Numbered from the stretch's first letter, positions 28,401-38,171 are shown. The stretch: DNA of 64,000 nt from CG2-30-36-16 sp964372115 (GCA_964372115.1 CAYJPN010000003.1:1-64000); one strand, 5' to 3'. Notes: generated by a model not told the origin, from the sequence alone. Numbers and translations: made by a program.

Positions 28401-30419
28401 GAAGCTGCTTACTACGTAAGGATTAACTGTTAATATGCCTGATACGTTAGTGGTTCCATCCCAGAAACCTCCGCCGCCAGCGCTATATCCGCCATAGGTA
28501 AATGGGCCATAGTTAATCTGAAAACGGCTTGCATAATAATATGTGCCGGGTGTAAGTCCTGCCCCGATGGCAGCCATATACTCATCGTTATTACCAACTT
28601 CTACGTTAAATGTTGCAGGAACCCAGGTAGTCCATGTTGACGGATCGGTATCGGTAGAACTAATACCTATCCATGACAATATTCCGGGTGCTGCTCCACC
28701 TACTGTTACGTCGGTTAAGCCGGCTTCGTAAACTTGAGCGTAAGCGGTTGCTGTTTCGCCTGCAGTAATAGTCGCATTCGGAGGCCACTGCAGGTTGTTC
28801 CAATCGGCTGTAACCACTGGAACTGCTACGTTCAAAGCAAAATCATTTATGAATAAATCATTATCCTCGTTGCTAACTGTTGATTCTCCATAAAAGGCTA
28901 ATCTCACAATACCGCTGTAAGCACCGAGGTTTATTACAACGTGCTCGCCGGTATTAGAGATTGGAGTTGTGCTGTTTCTCTCGGTTAGTATATTTGCAGC
29001 GCTCCAGGTAACTCCGTTATCCGGTGAAATAATAACCGCGAATTTATCATCAACGCCCAGAGTAGCTGGGTTAGTGTTAGCATATTCAGTTAAAGCAAGA
29101 TCAAATTCAACTTGATAATCTGTAGAGCCATCTCCAAGATCTATCTGCGGAGTAACAAACCAATATTTAGGTGATGTACCATAAATATTAATTCTTACGG
29201 ATCTATCAGATGGAGATGTAACATTTCCAAAATCATCTGCAATCCAGCCGGCAGTACCTGCGACCAAAGCGCCGGTCGTATCCGAAAGAATTCTTGTATA
29301 TCTTCTCCAGTTTGCAGAAGGATGAAATTCGTTAAAGTTGTTAAGATATGGCGGGGTAATAGTTGCGGTAGCCGTGGCTGTATTAAATGTATAAGCGCCA
29401 AGACCATTATTTGTTGAAAGAACAAAAACGGTAAATGTACCATCGCCATTATTTCTAAATGAAACATCACCGGTTCCGTTGGTATTAGTATTAGAACCGA
29501 GGAAGGTAGAAAAACCAACGTTTTCAACAGCGTCATAACCGCCCGTGATATTCATTATAAATGCTCTTTCCCAAAATGCGGCTGAAGATGTTGATGCTAC
29601 AGACGGACCATACATATATACGACAGCATAATTAACGCCATTGTGTGAAAAAGTTTTTATTGCGTTACTGTTTGTTTGCAAAAGATCATTCGGTGTTTTG
29701 CCGGTAATTGCAGTCCCGTTAATTTGAATCAAAGGTTGACCATTTCCGGTTAACCATAAATCCGTTCCCATGGGAGCAACTCCGGGTGAAGTTCCGGTGC
29801 TTAAACTTGTTACTGCAATCTCTTCCGAGGTAAAAGTTGCGCCGTTATCAGCAGTAGTAAGTTTAACTATTTTAGTGCTGGAACCGGCAGCGGCATAAAT
29901 GGTGAGTGAGTTGTCGGCTGCAGTACCAACAATTGTAAATTTATCTCCTAATCTTATTGCGCCGGTTTCCACAGTTGCAATAACAACCGGGGCTGCGCTT
30001 TCCGAAACCCATTTATATATTTTAAATGGAGTGGTTGCCGAAGCGCTTGTAACAAGGTTACAAGCATAAATCGCCCCATCGGCAACTTCAACATCCGTTA
30101 ATGCTAATGTGCCGCCTGTAATATCTGTGGTATTTAATACACCGACAGAATCTCCTGTCGCCGCATCAAGAATAATTATGTTTGTGCCACCATTTGTGCT
30201 AGCTACATATATTCTCTCACTACCACCAACATTTCCGTAAGCAAATCCTCTCTCGGTATTAGTGCCCATCCAGGTGGGTTGGGTTCCTAATGTTTGAGAT
30301 TTTTGCCAGACTGTTGGAAGCTGTGCATATATGTAACTGGTGGAGAGTGCAAAGAGAACGACTGTTAACAAAAGAGCAGATAGAAAGCTGCGCTTATTGT
30401 TTTGTAGAAGTATGGTCAT
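25401..30419 (-). CDS. Giant secreted protein with DUF4623-like and choice-of-anchor J domains and sorting tail
   Basis: 1672 residues. Signal peptide ends near residue 33 (YIYAQ). Two DUF4623-like propeller regions (about 35-340 and 1170-1495) share motifs such as TERGxAxG, LTDVEV/LNDVEV, ACNLxT and GTGDV. Between them lie two choice-of-anchor J-like sandwiches (about 345-535 and 670-830; FTEGFENVTFPPAGW) and further beta domains. A fibronectin-III-like region (PVELESFAG..., about 1495-1590) leads to the sorting tail (NYPNPFNPTTRVDYQI). GGAGG sits four bases before the ATG. Base composition is visibly richer in GC than the HEAT array beside it. Probably a surface or released adhesin-like protein; no catalytic motif seen. 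Confidence 0.82.
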   Translation of the reverse strand: MTILLQNNKRSFLSALLLTVVLFALSTSYIYAQLPTVWQKSQTLGTQPTWMGTNTERGFAYGNVGGSERIYVASTNGGTNIIILDAATGDSVGVLNTTDITGGTLALTDVEVADGAIYACNLVTSASATTPFKIYKWVSESAAPVVIATVETGAIRLGDKFTIVGTAADNSLTIYAAAGSSTKIVKLTTADNGATFTSEEIAVTSLSTGTSPGVAPMGTDLWLTGNGQPLIQINGTAITGKTPNDLLQTNSNAIKTFSHNGVNYAVVYMYGPSVASTSSAAFWERAFIMNITGGYDAVENVGFSTFLGSNTNTNGTGDVSFRNNGDGTFTVFVLSTNNGLGAYTFNTATATATITPPYLNNFNEFHPSANWRRYTRILSDTTGALVAGTAGWIADDFGNVTSPSDRSVRINIYGTSPKYWFVTPQIDLGDGSTDYQVEFDLALTEYANTNPATLGVDDKFAVIISPDNGVTWSAANILTERNSTTPISNTGEHVVINLGAYSGIVRLAFYGESTVSNEDNDLFINDFALNVAVPVVTADWNNLQWPPNATITAGETATAYAQVYEAGLTDVTVGGAAPGILSWIGISSTDTDPSTWTTWVPATFNVEVGNNDEYMAAIGAGLTPGTYYYASRFQINYGPFTYGGYSAGGGGFWDGTTNVSGILTVNPYVVSSFPFTEGFENVTFPPAGWAIEDLNAGNTWNRSTSAPNTGLASARYNYHGTIPADDWLFTPALTFTAGKTYSVTYYYKAQSATYPEAMNIFVGSAQNAAGMDSMLADHPAIGNTTYTSNTITYTAPSTGQYFFGIHCYSIADQYYLFVDDITVNEMQDNDYAVTSLAQVNGIPTPFRVSGVNSLMKKGVDPELTFVREGLTPVKATNVNNSIAVINPMNIFNGNNIDALGAMVSFQALVSNMGLLSPLYQLKFWINGVAGTPLSPASGIAFGDTDTLDFGDIVTGRGTFTTVAAVVAAGDTMNSNDTLAFVRTLVYPDTTIRIRYDNGQHVPNTFIGFGSAPYTSLTAGVRFTAAEDIQLANIDAFYRNEASSDSVLVTIWAAGVDTTAPGAILYTQKFGGENYLVPGTGGDYFTLPLGDDAPAIMAGSDFWVSITFDSLITYPMGAHNSPLTTPGRSYVSDGTGWFPLVITTERAWLLRVVGVPYIEPPVMTMWERSAANSTLPTWFTTANTERGVAHGKVMTGSKSLEDRVFVVSRNGGLFVKVLDGLTGADLGDLNTTGVTGGLFPLNDVEVSGDGKVFACNLTTNASTAGFKVYMWDSLNAVPSVVVDYTASEAVRLGDKFSVAFNYNDNTAAIFAASATTGVGKVYKWTMTSGSFNAAPEIIVLSDNAAGGSAAVGPIWGGSFYWNAGGQSARKYASDGTLLGTVPGTVVATGSNAIKFIGTVNGSEYFATYQYGGGNENARIVEVPGGDLSLAATYGLTTTLGTNANAGGTGDVDIMVNPDGTATIYVLSTNNGVGVYKSSAQIPVELESFAGTVEDRNVILNWQTATETNTSMFQIERSTGSSWQVVGSVRAAGTSTEKKTYSFIDKDLNAGKYQYRLKMIDLDGTYSYSSAAEVEIGVPTVFSLSQNYPNPFNPTTRVDYQIPANSRVTIELYDITGQKVAELLNREQAAGYYTLDISANKHKLASGVYIYRMIAVDNTSGKNFVNTKKMMLLK

Positions 30420-30798
30420 ATATCCTCCATTAGTTATTGTGATTGTTGTTTCTGACTTTATAGTCTAAGATAACAAAATTGAGAAGCGGCAGAACGAGCC
30501 GTATTAGTTTCCGTTTTATTTTTATAACGAATTGATTTCACAAGTATTCCACAAAATGGTTTTTCAACTTAGTAATTTTCCCTTTTCAAAGCAAAACATT
30601 TCCAGGCTAAATCCTTTCATTTTTTCGCTTTTCGAAAATATTGCACGTAATATTTACCGTTAAATTATTCTATATGGATGCCTCGCACTTCACAGTCAAT
30701 ATAAAATACGTAATGAAAATTTTAAATATTCGGCACACATATTGCATAACCATATTAAAATAAAATAATTTTATGAATCTAATTAACTGGAGTTTAAG

Positions 30799-30900
30799 GT
30801 GGGATTAATTGAAATTGGTGTTTTAGCATATTTGATTGTTCTTGGGGCAGTTGCTTTTAGGAATTCAAAAAAAGTGACGCAAGAATTTAGAAATAATTAG
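30799..30900 (+). CDS. Candidate 33-residue single-helix membrane microprotein
   Basis: A GTG start with GGAG six bases upstream opens 33 codons ending in TAG. The product has an acidic/neutral N-terminus, one hydrophobic helix (about residues 5-20; IGVLAYLIVLGAVAF) and a basic C-terminus (RNSKK). This is the layout of tiny accessory subunits of transporters, but no transporter gene adjoins it. An in-frame stop lies just upstream. It stands alone in a gene-poor stretch, so it could be chance; homology search would decide. Confidence 0.4.
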   Translation: MGLIEIGVLAYLIVLGAVAFRNSKKVTQEFRNN

Positions 30901-31207
30901 AGTTTTTAAAAATCCTGTGAAAGTTTAAGATTCGAAACTACTTCGAAAAAGGTTTGCGTAATATAGTATTGCTATGTAAATCTTTGTTTTTTATGTCAAG
31001 ATGTTTTTTACTTTTTACTTGCAGCTTGCCGCGCTATCTGTATATGGGCAAACTATAAAAATTAAGTATTGCTCAAAAAGAATAATGGGAAGTTCTTCGC
31101 TAAGTTTAAATTAGTTTTTACACTGACAGTAATTTTCTATACTGAAAAAAAAAATCCTATTTCTAATTGGATTTTTTTTCTGCTATTCCTGCCAATTATT
31201 CTTCGAA
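30901..31207. other. Gene-poor stretch
   Basis: No gene recognised on either strand. The only structure is the hairpin at 31147-31179, listed separately. Confidence 0.5.
31147..31179 (+). terminator. Bidirectional terminator-like hairpin without an adjacent gene
   Basis: A run of A then TCC pairs with GGA and eight T residues across an 11-base loop. It lies about 250 bases after the microprotein candidate and just before a transposase relic, so it may be left over from a lost gene. Confidence 0.6.
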
Positions 31208-31541
31208 AGGTTGTATCCACTTGCAAACACTAATAGGGTCAATTTAATAGATACTTCCGGTCAACATGAGCGATTAGTTAAAACTATCGGTTCTACCAAC
31301 GATTCAAAACAGCTCTAAGAGTTACTCAAAGGATGTGAAGCACCAATACTCTCAGTAAGTATTGGGTTTATTAGTCAAAAGAATATCTGTGCATCGTAAC
31401 CTTGTTTTCTGTGCCTATAAATTATACAAAGAACTCGAAAGACAATTAACCGCACTGCAAGCAATTGAGAGAATGAAGACTATTTATCGTCTTCAATTTA
31501 CTCTACCAAGTCTTCACGCGAGCCACCTTACTTTTTGTTAA
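31208..31541 (+). pseudogene. Decayed IS1634-type transposase with its centre deleted
   Basis: Around 31215-31340 the plus strand encodes RLYPLANTNR and GQHERLVKTIGS, the usual N-terminal pattern of IS1634-family transposases, broken by stops. From 31407 to 31541, in a different frame, it encodes AYKLYKELERQL, then RMKTIYRLQFTLP, resembling the family's C-terminal end. The catalytic centre is missing. The call rests on motif recognition in short, degraded fragments. Confidence 0.6.
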
Positions 31542-31763
31542 GAATAGTGACTAAATGGATACCCCGTTTCCAAACCGGAGGCGGAATTATTTTTCTGTGC
31601 TTTATTTTCCACACCGCTTATCATTTCCATAAATCCGCTTATCATTTTTAATTGTAGATTTTCATACCATGTATTGCTTCGATAATTCTATTATTATAAG
31701 TTATAAAAACTTTTTTTACGGAATTTGTACACCATCTATAAAATTTTTATCGGAGTAATATTT
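31542..31763. other. Upstream region of the M16 peptidase gene
   Basis: AT-rich leader with a 13-bp direct repeat (CCGCTTATCATTT at 31614 and 31635, 21 bases apart). It probably contains the promoter of the peptidase gene; no confident -35/-10 pair could be chosen. Confidence 0.4.
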
Positions 31764-34589
31764 ATGAAAAGATTCTTTGCATTTATAGCAATGACTGCCT
31801 TCATGTTGTTTATGGGTTGCAGCAGTGATAAGACGTCATTAAAAGTTGACTATGAAAAATACAAATTGGATAACGGGTTAGAAGTTATTTTACATCAGGA
31901 TAACTCGGACCCGATAGTTGCGGTTGCTATTCAGTACCATGTTGGCTCTAACCGCGAAGTAGTGGGCAGAACAGGCTTTGCGCACTTATTTGAACATATG
32001 ATGTTTCAAGAATCGCAGCATGTTGGCGCAGACCAATTCTTCAAAAAAATTCAGGATGCCGGTGGAACATTAAACGGCGGAACCTGGAATGACGGAACTA
32101 TTTATTATGAAGTTGTTCCTCAAAATTCGCTTGAAATGGTTCTGTGGATGGAATCCGATAGGATGGGGTATTTATTGCCTACTGTAACTCAGGACGCATT
32201 TAAAAACCAGCAAGAAGTTGTACAGAACGAAAAACGTCAAAGAGTTGATAACCAGCCATACGGAAACACTAATTATATTATTGGCAAACTTCTTTATCCA
32301 GAAAATCATCCTTACAACTGGCAGGTCATCGGATCGCTTAAAGATCTCCAAAACGCAACGCTTCAAGACGTGCACGATTTTTATAAAAAATGGTACACCC
32401 CAAACAACGCTACATTAGTACTTGCGGGTTCATTCGATAAAGAAAATGCAAAAGAGCTAATTAAAAAATATTTCGGCGAGCTAAAAAAAGGTGAACCGGT
32501 TGAAGCGCCCAAACCAATGCCGGTAACACTTCACGAAACCAAACGCGCTTATTTTGAGGATAACTTTGCAAAGTCTCCAGAATTAAACATGGTTTATCCC
32601 AGTGTTGAGCAGTTCAATAAAGATTCCTACGCATTAGATTTGCTTGGCAATTTATTAGCCGGCAATAAAAAAGCGCCTCTTTATAAAGTTATTGTTGAAG
32701 AAAAAAAACTTGCCCCTTCTCTAAATGTTTATCAGCAAAGTCAGGAGTTGACAGGAACATTTGATTTTACAGTACGGGCATTTCCCGGGAAAAATTTAAG
32801 CGATGTTGAAGCCGCAATTTTTGAGGGTTTGAAAAAGTTTGAAACGGAAAAATTCACCGAAAAAGATTTGAACAGAGTAAAAGCAAAACTCGAAACAAAT
32901 TTTTATAACGGTATTTCTTCGGTGCTCGGTAAATCGTTCCAGCTTGCAATTTATAACGAGTTTGCCGGCACACCCGATTTTGTTACTACAGATCTTCAGA
33001 ACACACTTGATGTTACCGAAGCCGATATTTGGCGTGTTTATGAAAAATATATAAAGGGCAAAAACTATATTCTCACAAGCTTTGTTCCTAAAGGTCAAGT
33101 TGAATTGATAGCTTCAAACTCAACATTCTTCCCTGTTGAAGAAGAACAAATAACCGATAAATCTGAAACTGCAACTTCTAAATTAGAAGAAGTAATAGTA
33201 GCTCCCATTCCATCTTCGTTCGATAGAAATATTGAACCGGCAAAAGGGTCGGAACCTGTTTTAAAGTTACCTTCCGTATGGAGCGAGGACCTTGGTAAGG
33301 GATTAAAAATTTACGGAATCGAACAAAACGAAGTACCTCTTGTGCAGTTTAATATTACTTTAAGCGGCGGAATGATTTTGGATGACAATAAAAAAGTTGG
33401 CGTTGCAAATTTAATTTCGGATATGCTGAAAGAAGGAACAAAAAATAAAACTCCCGAACAACTTGAAGAAGCAATAGACGAACTCGGCGCTTCAATAAGA
33501 ATATATACAACACGCGAAGCAATTGTGCTGCAGGCAAATTCCCTCACTTCCAGGTTTGAAGATGTTTATAAACTTGTCGAGGAAATTTTGCTGGAACCAA
33601 GGTGGGACGAAAAAGAATTCGCGCGTATAAAAGATGAAACTATAGAGCAAATTAACCGCGACAAAGCGAACCCTTCTGTTATTGCCGGTAAAGTATTTGA
33701 TAAAATTGTTTACGGCGAAAATAACATAATCGGCAACAGTCCTTCGGGCACAGCAGAATCGGTTGCGTCAATAAATATTGATGACTTAAAAAATTATTAT
33801 GAAACGAATTTTTCCCCATCGGTTGCAAGTATTACTATTGCCGGCGATATTTCAAAAGAAAAAGCTGTTAAGGAATTTAAATCGCTTAGCGAAAAATGGG
33901 GAGAAAAAACCGTTAGTTTCCCGAAACTTGATTTCCCGGCTGCTATTGAAAAATCAAAAGTATATTTTGTAGATGTACCTGATGCCAAGCAGTCTGAAAT
34001 AAGGATCGGTTATCTTGCACTTCCTTATAACCATCCTGATTATTATCCGGCAGTTGTAATGAACTATAAACTCGGCGGAAGTTTTAGCGGAAACGTTAAC
34101 CTTATTTTACGCGAAGAAAAAGGTTACACATACGGCGCCCGCACTTATTTTAGCGGTTCGAGATACCCGGGTGAATTCACTGCGGCAGCCGGTGTGCAAA
34201 GCAATGCTACACTCGAATCGGCTGAAATATTTAGAGACGAAATTGCAAAATACCGTAACGGCATATCGGATGAAGACCTTGCGTTTACAAAAAACTCCCT
34301 CATAAAATCAAACTCAAGACGGTTTGAAACTTTGGGAGCTTTAATTGGAATGCTGAACAACATTGCAACATACGCTCTGCCTTACGACTATGTAAAAAAG
34401 GAAGAGCAAGTTATTTTAGACATGACGGGTGAAAAACAGATAGAGCTTGCCAGAAAATATCTCGACCCGAATAAAATGATTTATCTTGTAGTTGGTGACG
34501 CCAAAACACAGATGGACAAATTAAAACAACTTGGATTCGGCGACCCGGTACTCGTAGATATTTACGGCTTAAGCCATACTAAAGATTAA
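31764..34589 (+). CDS. M16-family zinc metallopeptidase lipoprotein
   Basis: 941 residues from the ATG at 31764, chosen because GGAG lies eight bases upstream and it opens a lipoprotein signal with lipobox LFMGC (Cys19). An earlier in-frame ATG at 31725 lacks these. The N-terminal M16 domain has the inverted zinc motif H74-x-x-E77-H78 (AHLFEHMMFQ). A second pair of M16 domains fills the C-terminal half (about 505-935), including the GYTYGAR and LGGSFSGNVN blocks typical of the non-catalytic half. Full-length two-half architecture as in pitrilysin-like enzymes, here anchored to a membrane. It degrades peptides, perhaps signal peptides or imported oligopeptides. Confidence 0.93.
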   Translation: MKRFFAFIAMTAFMLFMGCSSDKTSLKVDYEKYKLDNGLEVILHQDNSDPIVAVAIQYHVGSNREVVGRTGFAHLFEHMMFQESQHVGADQFFKKIQDAGGTLNGGTWNDGTIYYEVVPQNSLEMVLWMESDRMGYLLPTVTQDAFKNQQEVVQNEKRQRVDNQPYGNTNYIIGKLLYPENHPYNWQVIGSLKDLQNATLQDVHDFYKKWYTPNNATLVLAGSFDKENAKELIKKYFGELKKGEPVEAPKPMPVTLHETKRAYFEDNFAKSPELNMVYPSVEQFNKDSYALDLLGNLLAGNKKAPLYKVIVEEKKLAPSLNVYQQSQELTGTFDFTVRAFPGKNLSDVEAAIFEGLKKFETEKFTEKDLNRVKAKLETNFYNGISSVLGKSFQLAIYNEFAGTPDFVTTDLQNTLDVTEADIWRVYEKYIKGKNYILTSFVPKGQVELIASNSTFFPVEEEQITDKSETATSKLEEVIVAPIPSSFDRNIEPAKGSEPVLKLPSVWSEDLGKGLKIYGIEQNEVPLVQFNITLSGGMILDDNKKVGVANLISDMLKEGTKNKTPEQLEEAIDELGASIRIYTTREAIVLQANSLTSRFEDVYKLVEEILLEPRWDEKEFARIKDETIEQINRDKANPSVIAGKVFDKIVYGENNIIGNSPSGTAESVASINIDDLKNYYETNFSPSVASITIAGDISKEKAVKEFKSLSEKWGEKTVSFPKLDFPAAIEKSKVYFVDVPDAKQSEIRIGYLALPYNHPDYYPAVVMNYKLGGSFSGNVNLILREEKGYTYGARTYFSGSRYPGEFTAAAGVQSNATLESAEIFRDEIAKYRNGISDEDLAFTKNSLIKSNSRRFETLGALIGMLNNIATYALPYDYVKKEEQVILDMTGEKQIELARKYLDPNKMIYLVVGDAKTQMDKLKQLGFGDPVLVDIYGLSHTKD

Positions 34590-34612
34590 GACCAACTTAC
34601 CCAATAAATTAA

Positions 34613-34646
34613 AAACCCCGGCAAAAATAAATGTCGGGGTTTTTTT
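34613..34646 (+). terminator. Intrinsic terminator after the M16 gene
   Basis: AAACCCCG pairs with CGGGGTTT and is followed by a T-run, 23 bases after the stop codon. Confidence 0.92.
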
Positions 34647-34831
34647 GTAATTACGATTTCTAAAATATACGCGGACTGTTCTATCAGCAGCTTTATCAAT
34701 CTCCGCAGAAACTATGCTTTAAAATTTAATTCAAACTATTTTATGGTTGTCTTCAATAATTGAGAACCTCGAATTATAAGTTAAATAGATTGGCTCAGAA
34801 ATATATTTTTATTGTGTAAAAGTACTCAAGT

Positions 34832-37483
34832 TCAAATATCCAGCCAATAAGAAAACTTCACCAACAAAACATTGTCTGTATCTGAATTTATGAGATTGCT
34901 GAAGTCATTTTTTAGTTTTAATTCGCCGGGGTTTTCAAAATTTACACGATTGTTTGTCCACGCAAAGTAAAATACGGAACCGGGCAGCACTTCCCATCTT
35001 AAAACTAAATTGCCACGAAGCGATTTATAATTAAAATCAGGATTAGAAAAACTAAATGAATTAGCCGGGCCTTCTTTATCGGGGTCTACAGTGTAAGCCC
35101 CCGTTTCTTTATCATAATCAATTTTAGAACCGTCATTTCCATATTCCCTAACATCGATAGATGGCGGACTAACAATCTCTTTAAACTTTTTATAATTACC
35201 AACTGCAAACAGCGGTTGAATGTACAATTGTAAACTGAGAGTTGGTGTAAAAATCCAATTTAATCTTATGGTGGCAGCCAAAGTTTTCTGAAATAAATCT
35301 GCAAAAACGTATCTTGTTTTGTACGAACTTACGGCGTACCGATCAGCAAAGTTACCTACCCATTGGTATTTTGAATAATTATATGAATACTCGGGCTCCA
35401 GGACAAAACTTATTTGCGAACTCGGTTTCCATTGAATTTCAAAATCAAAACTATATTGATAACTGCCTGTTTGATTGCGTGCATAATCGGCATAGGGAGA
35501 GATAATAATCTTTTCTCTACTGTCAGAATACGCGTTTAAGCTAAATGAATAATTAGGCGCAATTGCTAATTTTGGACCGCCTCTGGTTAGTGTTGTTGAA
35601 AATGATTCGAAATTATAAGAACCGCTGAAACCAAACCCATAATAATTCAGGAACTGTCCGCTGGCATTCATATAAAAACCACTTCTCGAAATATTATCTT
35701 CATAATCAGAAGTTCTGCTGTATGCCACATAAATACTTTTTCTTCTGAAAATATTATCGGGATCGAACCACCTGTAACCTGTTACAAGATGACCATTAAT
35801 TCTATCGGCAAACCACTGAGAACCAAGGTCATTGTATTCAAAACCCGGTGATGCTGTCCCAAGCGCTGCGTTTACATAAAAATTACCTTTCTGTTTATTA
35901 AGCATCACCCGCGAGAAAACTCCGGCCATTGAAGTTATGCTGCTGTCAAGAGGCATAAAGGTTTTATCAGGTCTTTGCATATATCGGTAAGGCTGCTTTT
36001 GCAATCTTATTAAATAGTCTTCACTGCCTGATGTATAAGATCCGATCACAGAGCCTGTTATTACATAAGTTTCGTCGTCATCTAAAAATGTCCACCCGTC
36101 CGCGCCAAATGTATATGCTTGATTGCTCAAAAGATTTTTAAGGTTAGGTGTATTCAGATCTCTGTTAACGGAAGTAAAAATCAATCCTATTGCCTGTTTG
36201 CCTGAATTAAATTCTTTTTGCGTTCTGAATACTCCGTAATGTGTTAATGGTTCAACTTGTTCGTCAATATTTGTCCCGTCTGATTTTTGAATTGTTGCAA
36301 ATGTCCTTTCAGTTAATGAACTGAGCGCCCCAATCGACCAGGTTTCATCAATTTTGCCGGTTAACTTCGCGGCGCCCAGAATTCTCGTTTCAGAAGGATA
36401 ATCCACATATCCAGGATTTGTAATATTCCCCTGGGGAGCTCTACCAATTCGTCTTGAGTAGGTTAATTCCGGTACGCTGAAATTAAAACCCCAGTTGTTA
36501 TTTGCGCCGCCGTAACCAAAACTGAAGATGTTCGAACCTTCAATAAAAAACGGTCTTTTCTCTTGATAAAAAGTTTCAAATTCAGAAAGATTAATTACTG
36601 CGGGATCAACTTCAACTTGTCCGAAATCCGGATTGATTGTAGCGTCAACATTTAGATTACTGCCGAGGCTAAACTTTATATCGGCACCGAATGAAGTTTT
36701 ATATTGTTTTGATTTATAAAACGGATCATTTTCATCGTGCACAAGGTATTGTGCTTTTTGAACAAAATATGGAAGCACCTCAAATCTTTGTTTCGGTTTT
36801 ATTCCATCTAATCCAACAAGATCGGCAAATTTAGAAACAAAGCCACTTTCCTTTCTCGGCACCAAAACATAAAAAGACATTTCGTTTTTACGTTTTATAT
36901 CTCTATTTAAGTTTATACCCCACGTCATATGTTCAGATTCTTTAAATCTTAATTGCGCAAAAGGAATTTTTACTTCTAAGTTCCAGCCGTTTTTATCAAC
37001 AGTAGTTTTATTTTCCCAAACGCCATCCCATGAATCATCCATTCCGTCGTCGTTAAATAACGTTCCATCACAAATAGAACCGCCTGGATTGATGGCAAAG
37101 TAAAATCCTGTTCTGTCATCATTGTAAGGATCAATATAAATCCAAAACCAGTCGGAGGAAACAAAATTATCACGCCGCATTAATGTAACATCTATAGAGT
37201 CCGGGTTGGAGTCCGAAAATCTGCCGCTGAAATAAATATTGTATTCATCATAGGAAATCCAAACTTCTGTTTTTTCGGTTGCAAGTTTTCCTTCATCCGG
37301 ATCATGTTGAATAAACCTTGTTACGCCTTCGTTGGAATAAAGCGGCTCATTTAAAACCCCATCAATCAGAAGCGGTTCATTAAGATGGTATGATTTTATT
37401 GCCAGCGTGGAGTCGTTTTTTGCTGCGGCAAATAATGTAAAAGGGATAAGGATTGTACAAGTTAAAACGAATAAGTATTTCAT
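34832..37483 (-). CDS. CBM9-like/DUF5916 outer-membrane protein
   Basis: 883 residues from the ATG at 37483; an in-frame TTG two codons earlier is less likely. Signal peptide to about residue 19. Residues about 28-230 form a carbohydrate-binding family 9-like sandwich (DGVLNEPLY, TEVWISYDEYNIYFSGRF, FAINPGGSICDG, WNLEVKIPFAQLRF). The remainder is the DUF5916 region (NVDATINPDFGQVEVDPAVINLSEFE..., YQEKRPFFIEGSNIF), rich in alternating aromatic strands that suggest an outer-membrane barrel. It ends in an aromatic-rich strand. Family function is not established; it is often placed near protease or polysaccharide genes. Here it is a monocistronic unit. Confidence 0.88.
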   Translation of the reverse strand: MKYLFVLTCTILIPFTLFAAAKNDSTLAIKSYHLNEPLLIDGVLNEPLYSNEGVTRFIQHDPDEGKLATEKTEVWISYDEYNIYFSGRFSDSNPDSIDVTLMRRDNFVSSDWFWIYIDPYNDDRTGFYFAINPGGSICDGTLFNDDGMDDSWDGVWENKTTVDKNGWNLEVKIPFAQLRFKESEHMTWGINLNRDIKRKNEMSFYVLVPRKESGFVSKFADLVGLDGIKPKQRFEVLPYFVQKAQYLVHDENDPFYKSKQYKTSFGADIKFSLGSNLNVDATINPDFGQVEVDPAVINLSEFETFYQEKRPFFIEGSNIFSFGYGGANNNWGFNFSVPELTYSRRIGRAPQGNITNPGYVDYPSETRILGAAKLTGKIDETWSIGALSSLTERTFATIQKSDGTNIDEQVEPLTHYGVFRTQKEFNSGKQAIGLIFTSVNRDLNTPNLKNLLSNQAYTFGADGWTFLDDDETYVITGSVIGSYTSGSEDYLIRLQKQPYRYMQRPDKTFMPLDSSITSMAGVFSRVMLNKQKGNFYVNAALGTASPGFEYNDLGSQWFADRINGHLVTGYRWFDPDNIFRRKSIYVAYSRTSDYEDNISRSGFYMNASGQFLNYYGFGFSGSYNFESFSTTLTRGGPKLAIAPNYSFSLNAYSDSREKIIISPYADYARNQTGSYQYSFDFEIQWKPSSQISFVLEPEYSYNYSKYQWVGNFADRYAVSSYKTRYVFADLFQKTLAATIRLNWIFTPTLSLQLYIQPLFAVGNYKKFKEIVSPPSIDVREYGNDGSKIDYDKETGAYTVDPDKEGPANSFSFSNPDFNYKSLRGNLVLRWEVLPGSVFYFAWTNNRVNFENPGELKLKNDFSNLINSDTDNVLLVKFSYWLDI

Positions 37484-37698
37484 GGGCAAATATAATTTTG
37501 TATATGTTATTTTTAGTTAGACTTAAAGGATGCCAAATGGTTGTCCTTTGAACAAAACTATTTTCATCTATTTAATTTATATTCGTTTGTAGAATAGTAT
37601 AAAATTGAGTTCATTAAAGGTAAATTATTTTTATGCAAGGTATTTGTGTGTGATAAATGGTTAAATTAGTATAAAATAAAGAATGAAAAATTTGAATT

Positions 37699-38067
37699 TT
37701 ATAAATAGTCAAAATGGTCTTTTGTTATATCCGCTTGCACATCTCCGGTATGTTTTATCCCTGAAGGTTCGAACAAAATTAGTTTCACTTTCCCTATAGG
37801 TACTACTTTGTGTTCTACACCTTTTTTCACAATATAAAACTCACCTGTTTTTAGATTAGTTGTTTTTCCCTTTTCGAATATATCAAGTTCACCCTCAACT
37901 ACCCAAAACATTTCATCTTCATTGTCGTGGATGTGCCATGGAACCTTGTCCCCCTCAAGTTTAACAACCATTACATACTGCCCATTTAATTCGCCAATTA
38001 TTTTTGGAGAAAATGTGTCTTCAAATTTTTCAAAACACTCAGTTAAAATTACTTTTGAATGCATCAT
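37699..38067 (-). CDS. Single-domain cupin protein
   Basis: 122 residues. A single cupin barrel: motif 1 at about WHIHDNEDEMFWVVEGELDI with two His and one Glu ligands, and motif 2 at GEFYIVKKGVEHKV with the last His. It should bind one metal ion. No signal peptide, so cytoplasmic. The start has two adjacent ATG codons. The substrate is not deducible; small stand-alone cupins of this type include sugar-handling and sensing proteins. No operon partner. Confidence 0.88.
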   Translation of the reverse strand: MMHSKVILTECFEKFEDTFSPKIIGELNGQYVMVVKLEGDKVPWHIHDNEDEMFWVVEGELDIFEKGKTTNLKTGEFYIVKKGVEHKVVPIGKVKLILFEPSGIKHTGDVQADITKDHFDYL

Positions 38068-38171
38068 AAAAAATCCGTTAAATTAATATTAAAATGTCTG
38101 ATATACTATTTTAGCAGTTCTACTATTACTATGGTTTTATAAATAATGTGAATTATTATTCTTTATTTATT

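Noticed and set aside
31614..31647. Two 13-bp direct repeats before the M16 peptidase gene as an operator
   Set aside because: Only two short copies in AT-rich sequence and no promoter that could be placed with confidence; mentioned only in the region note.
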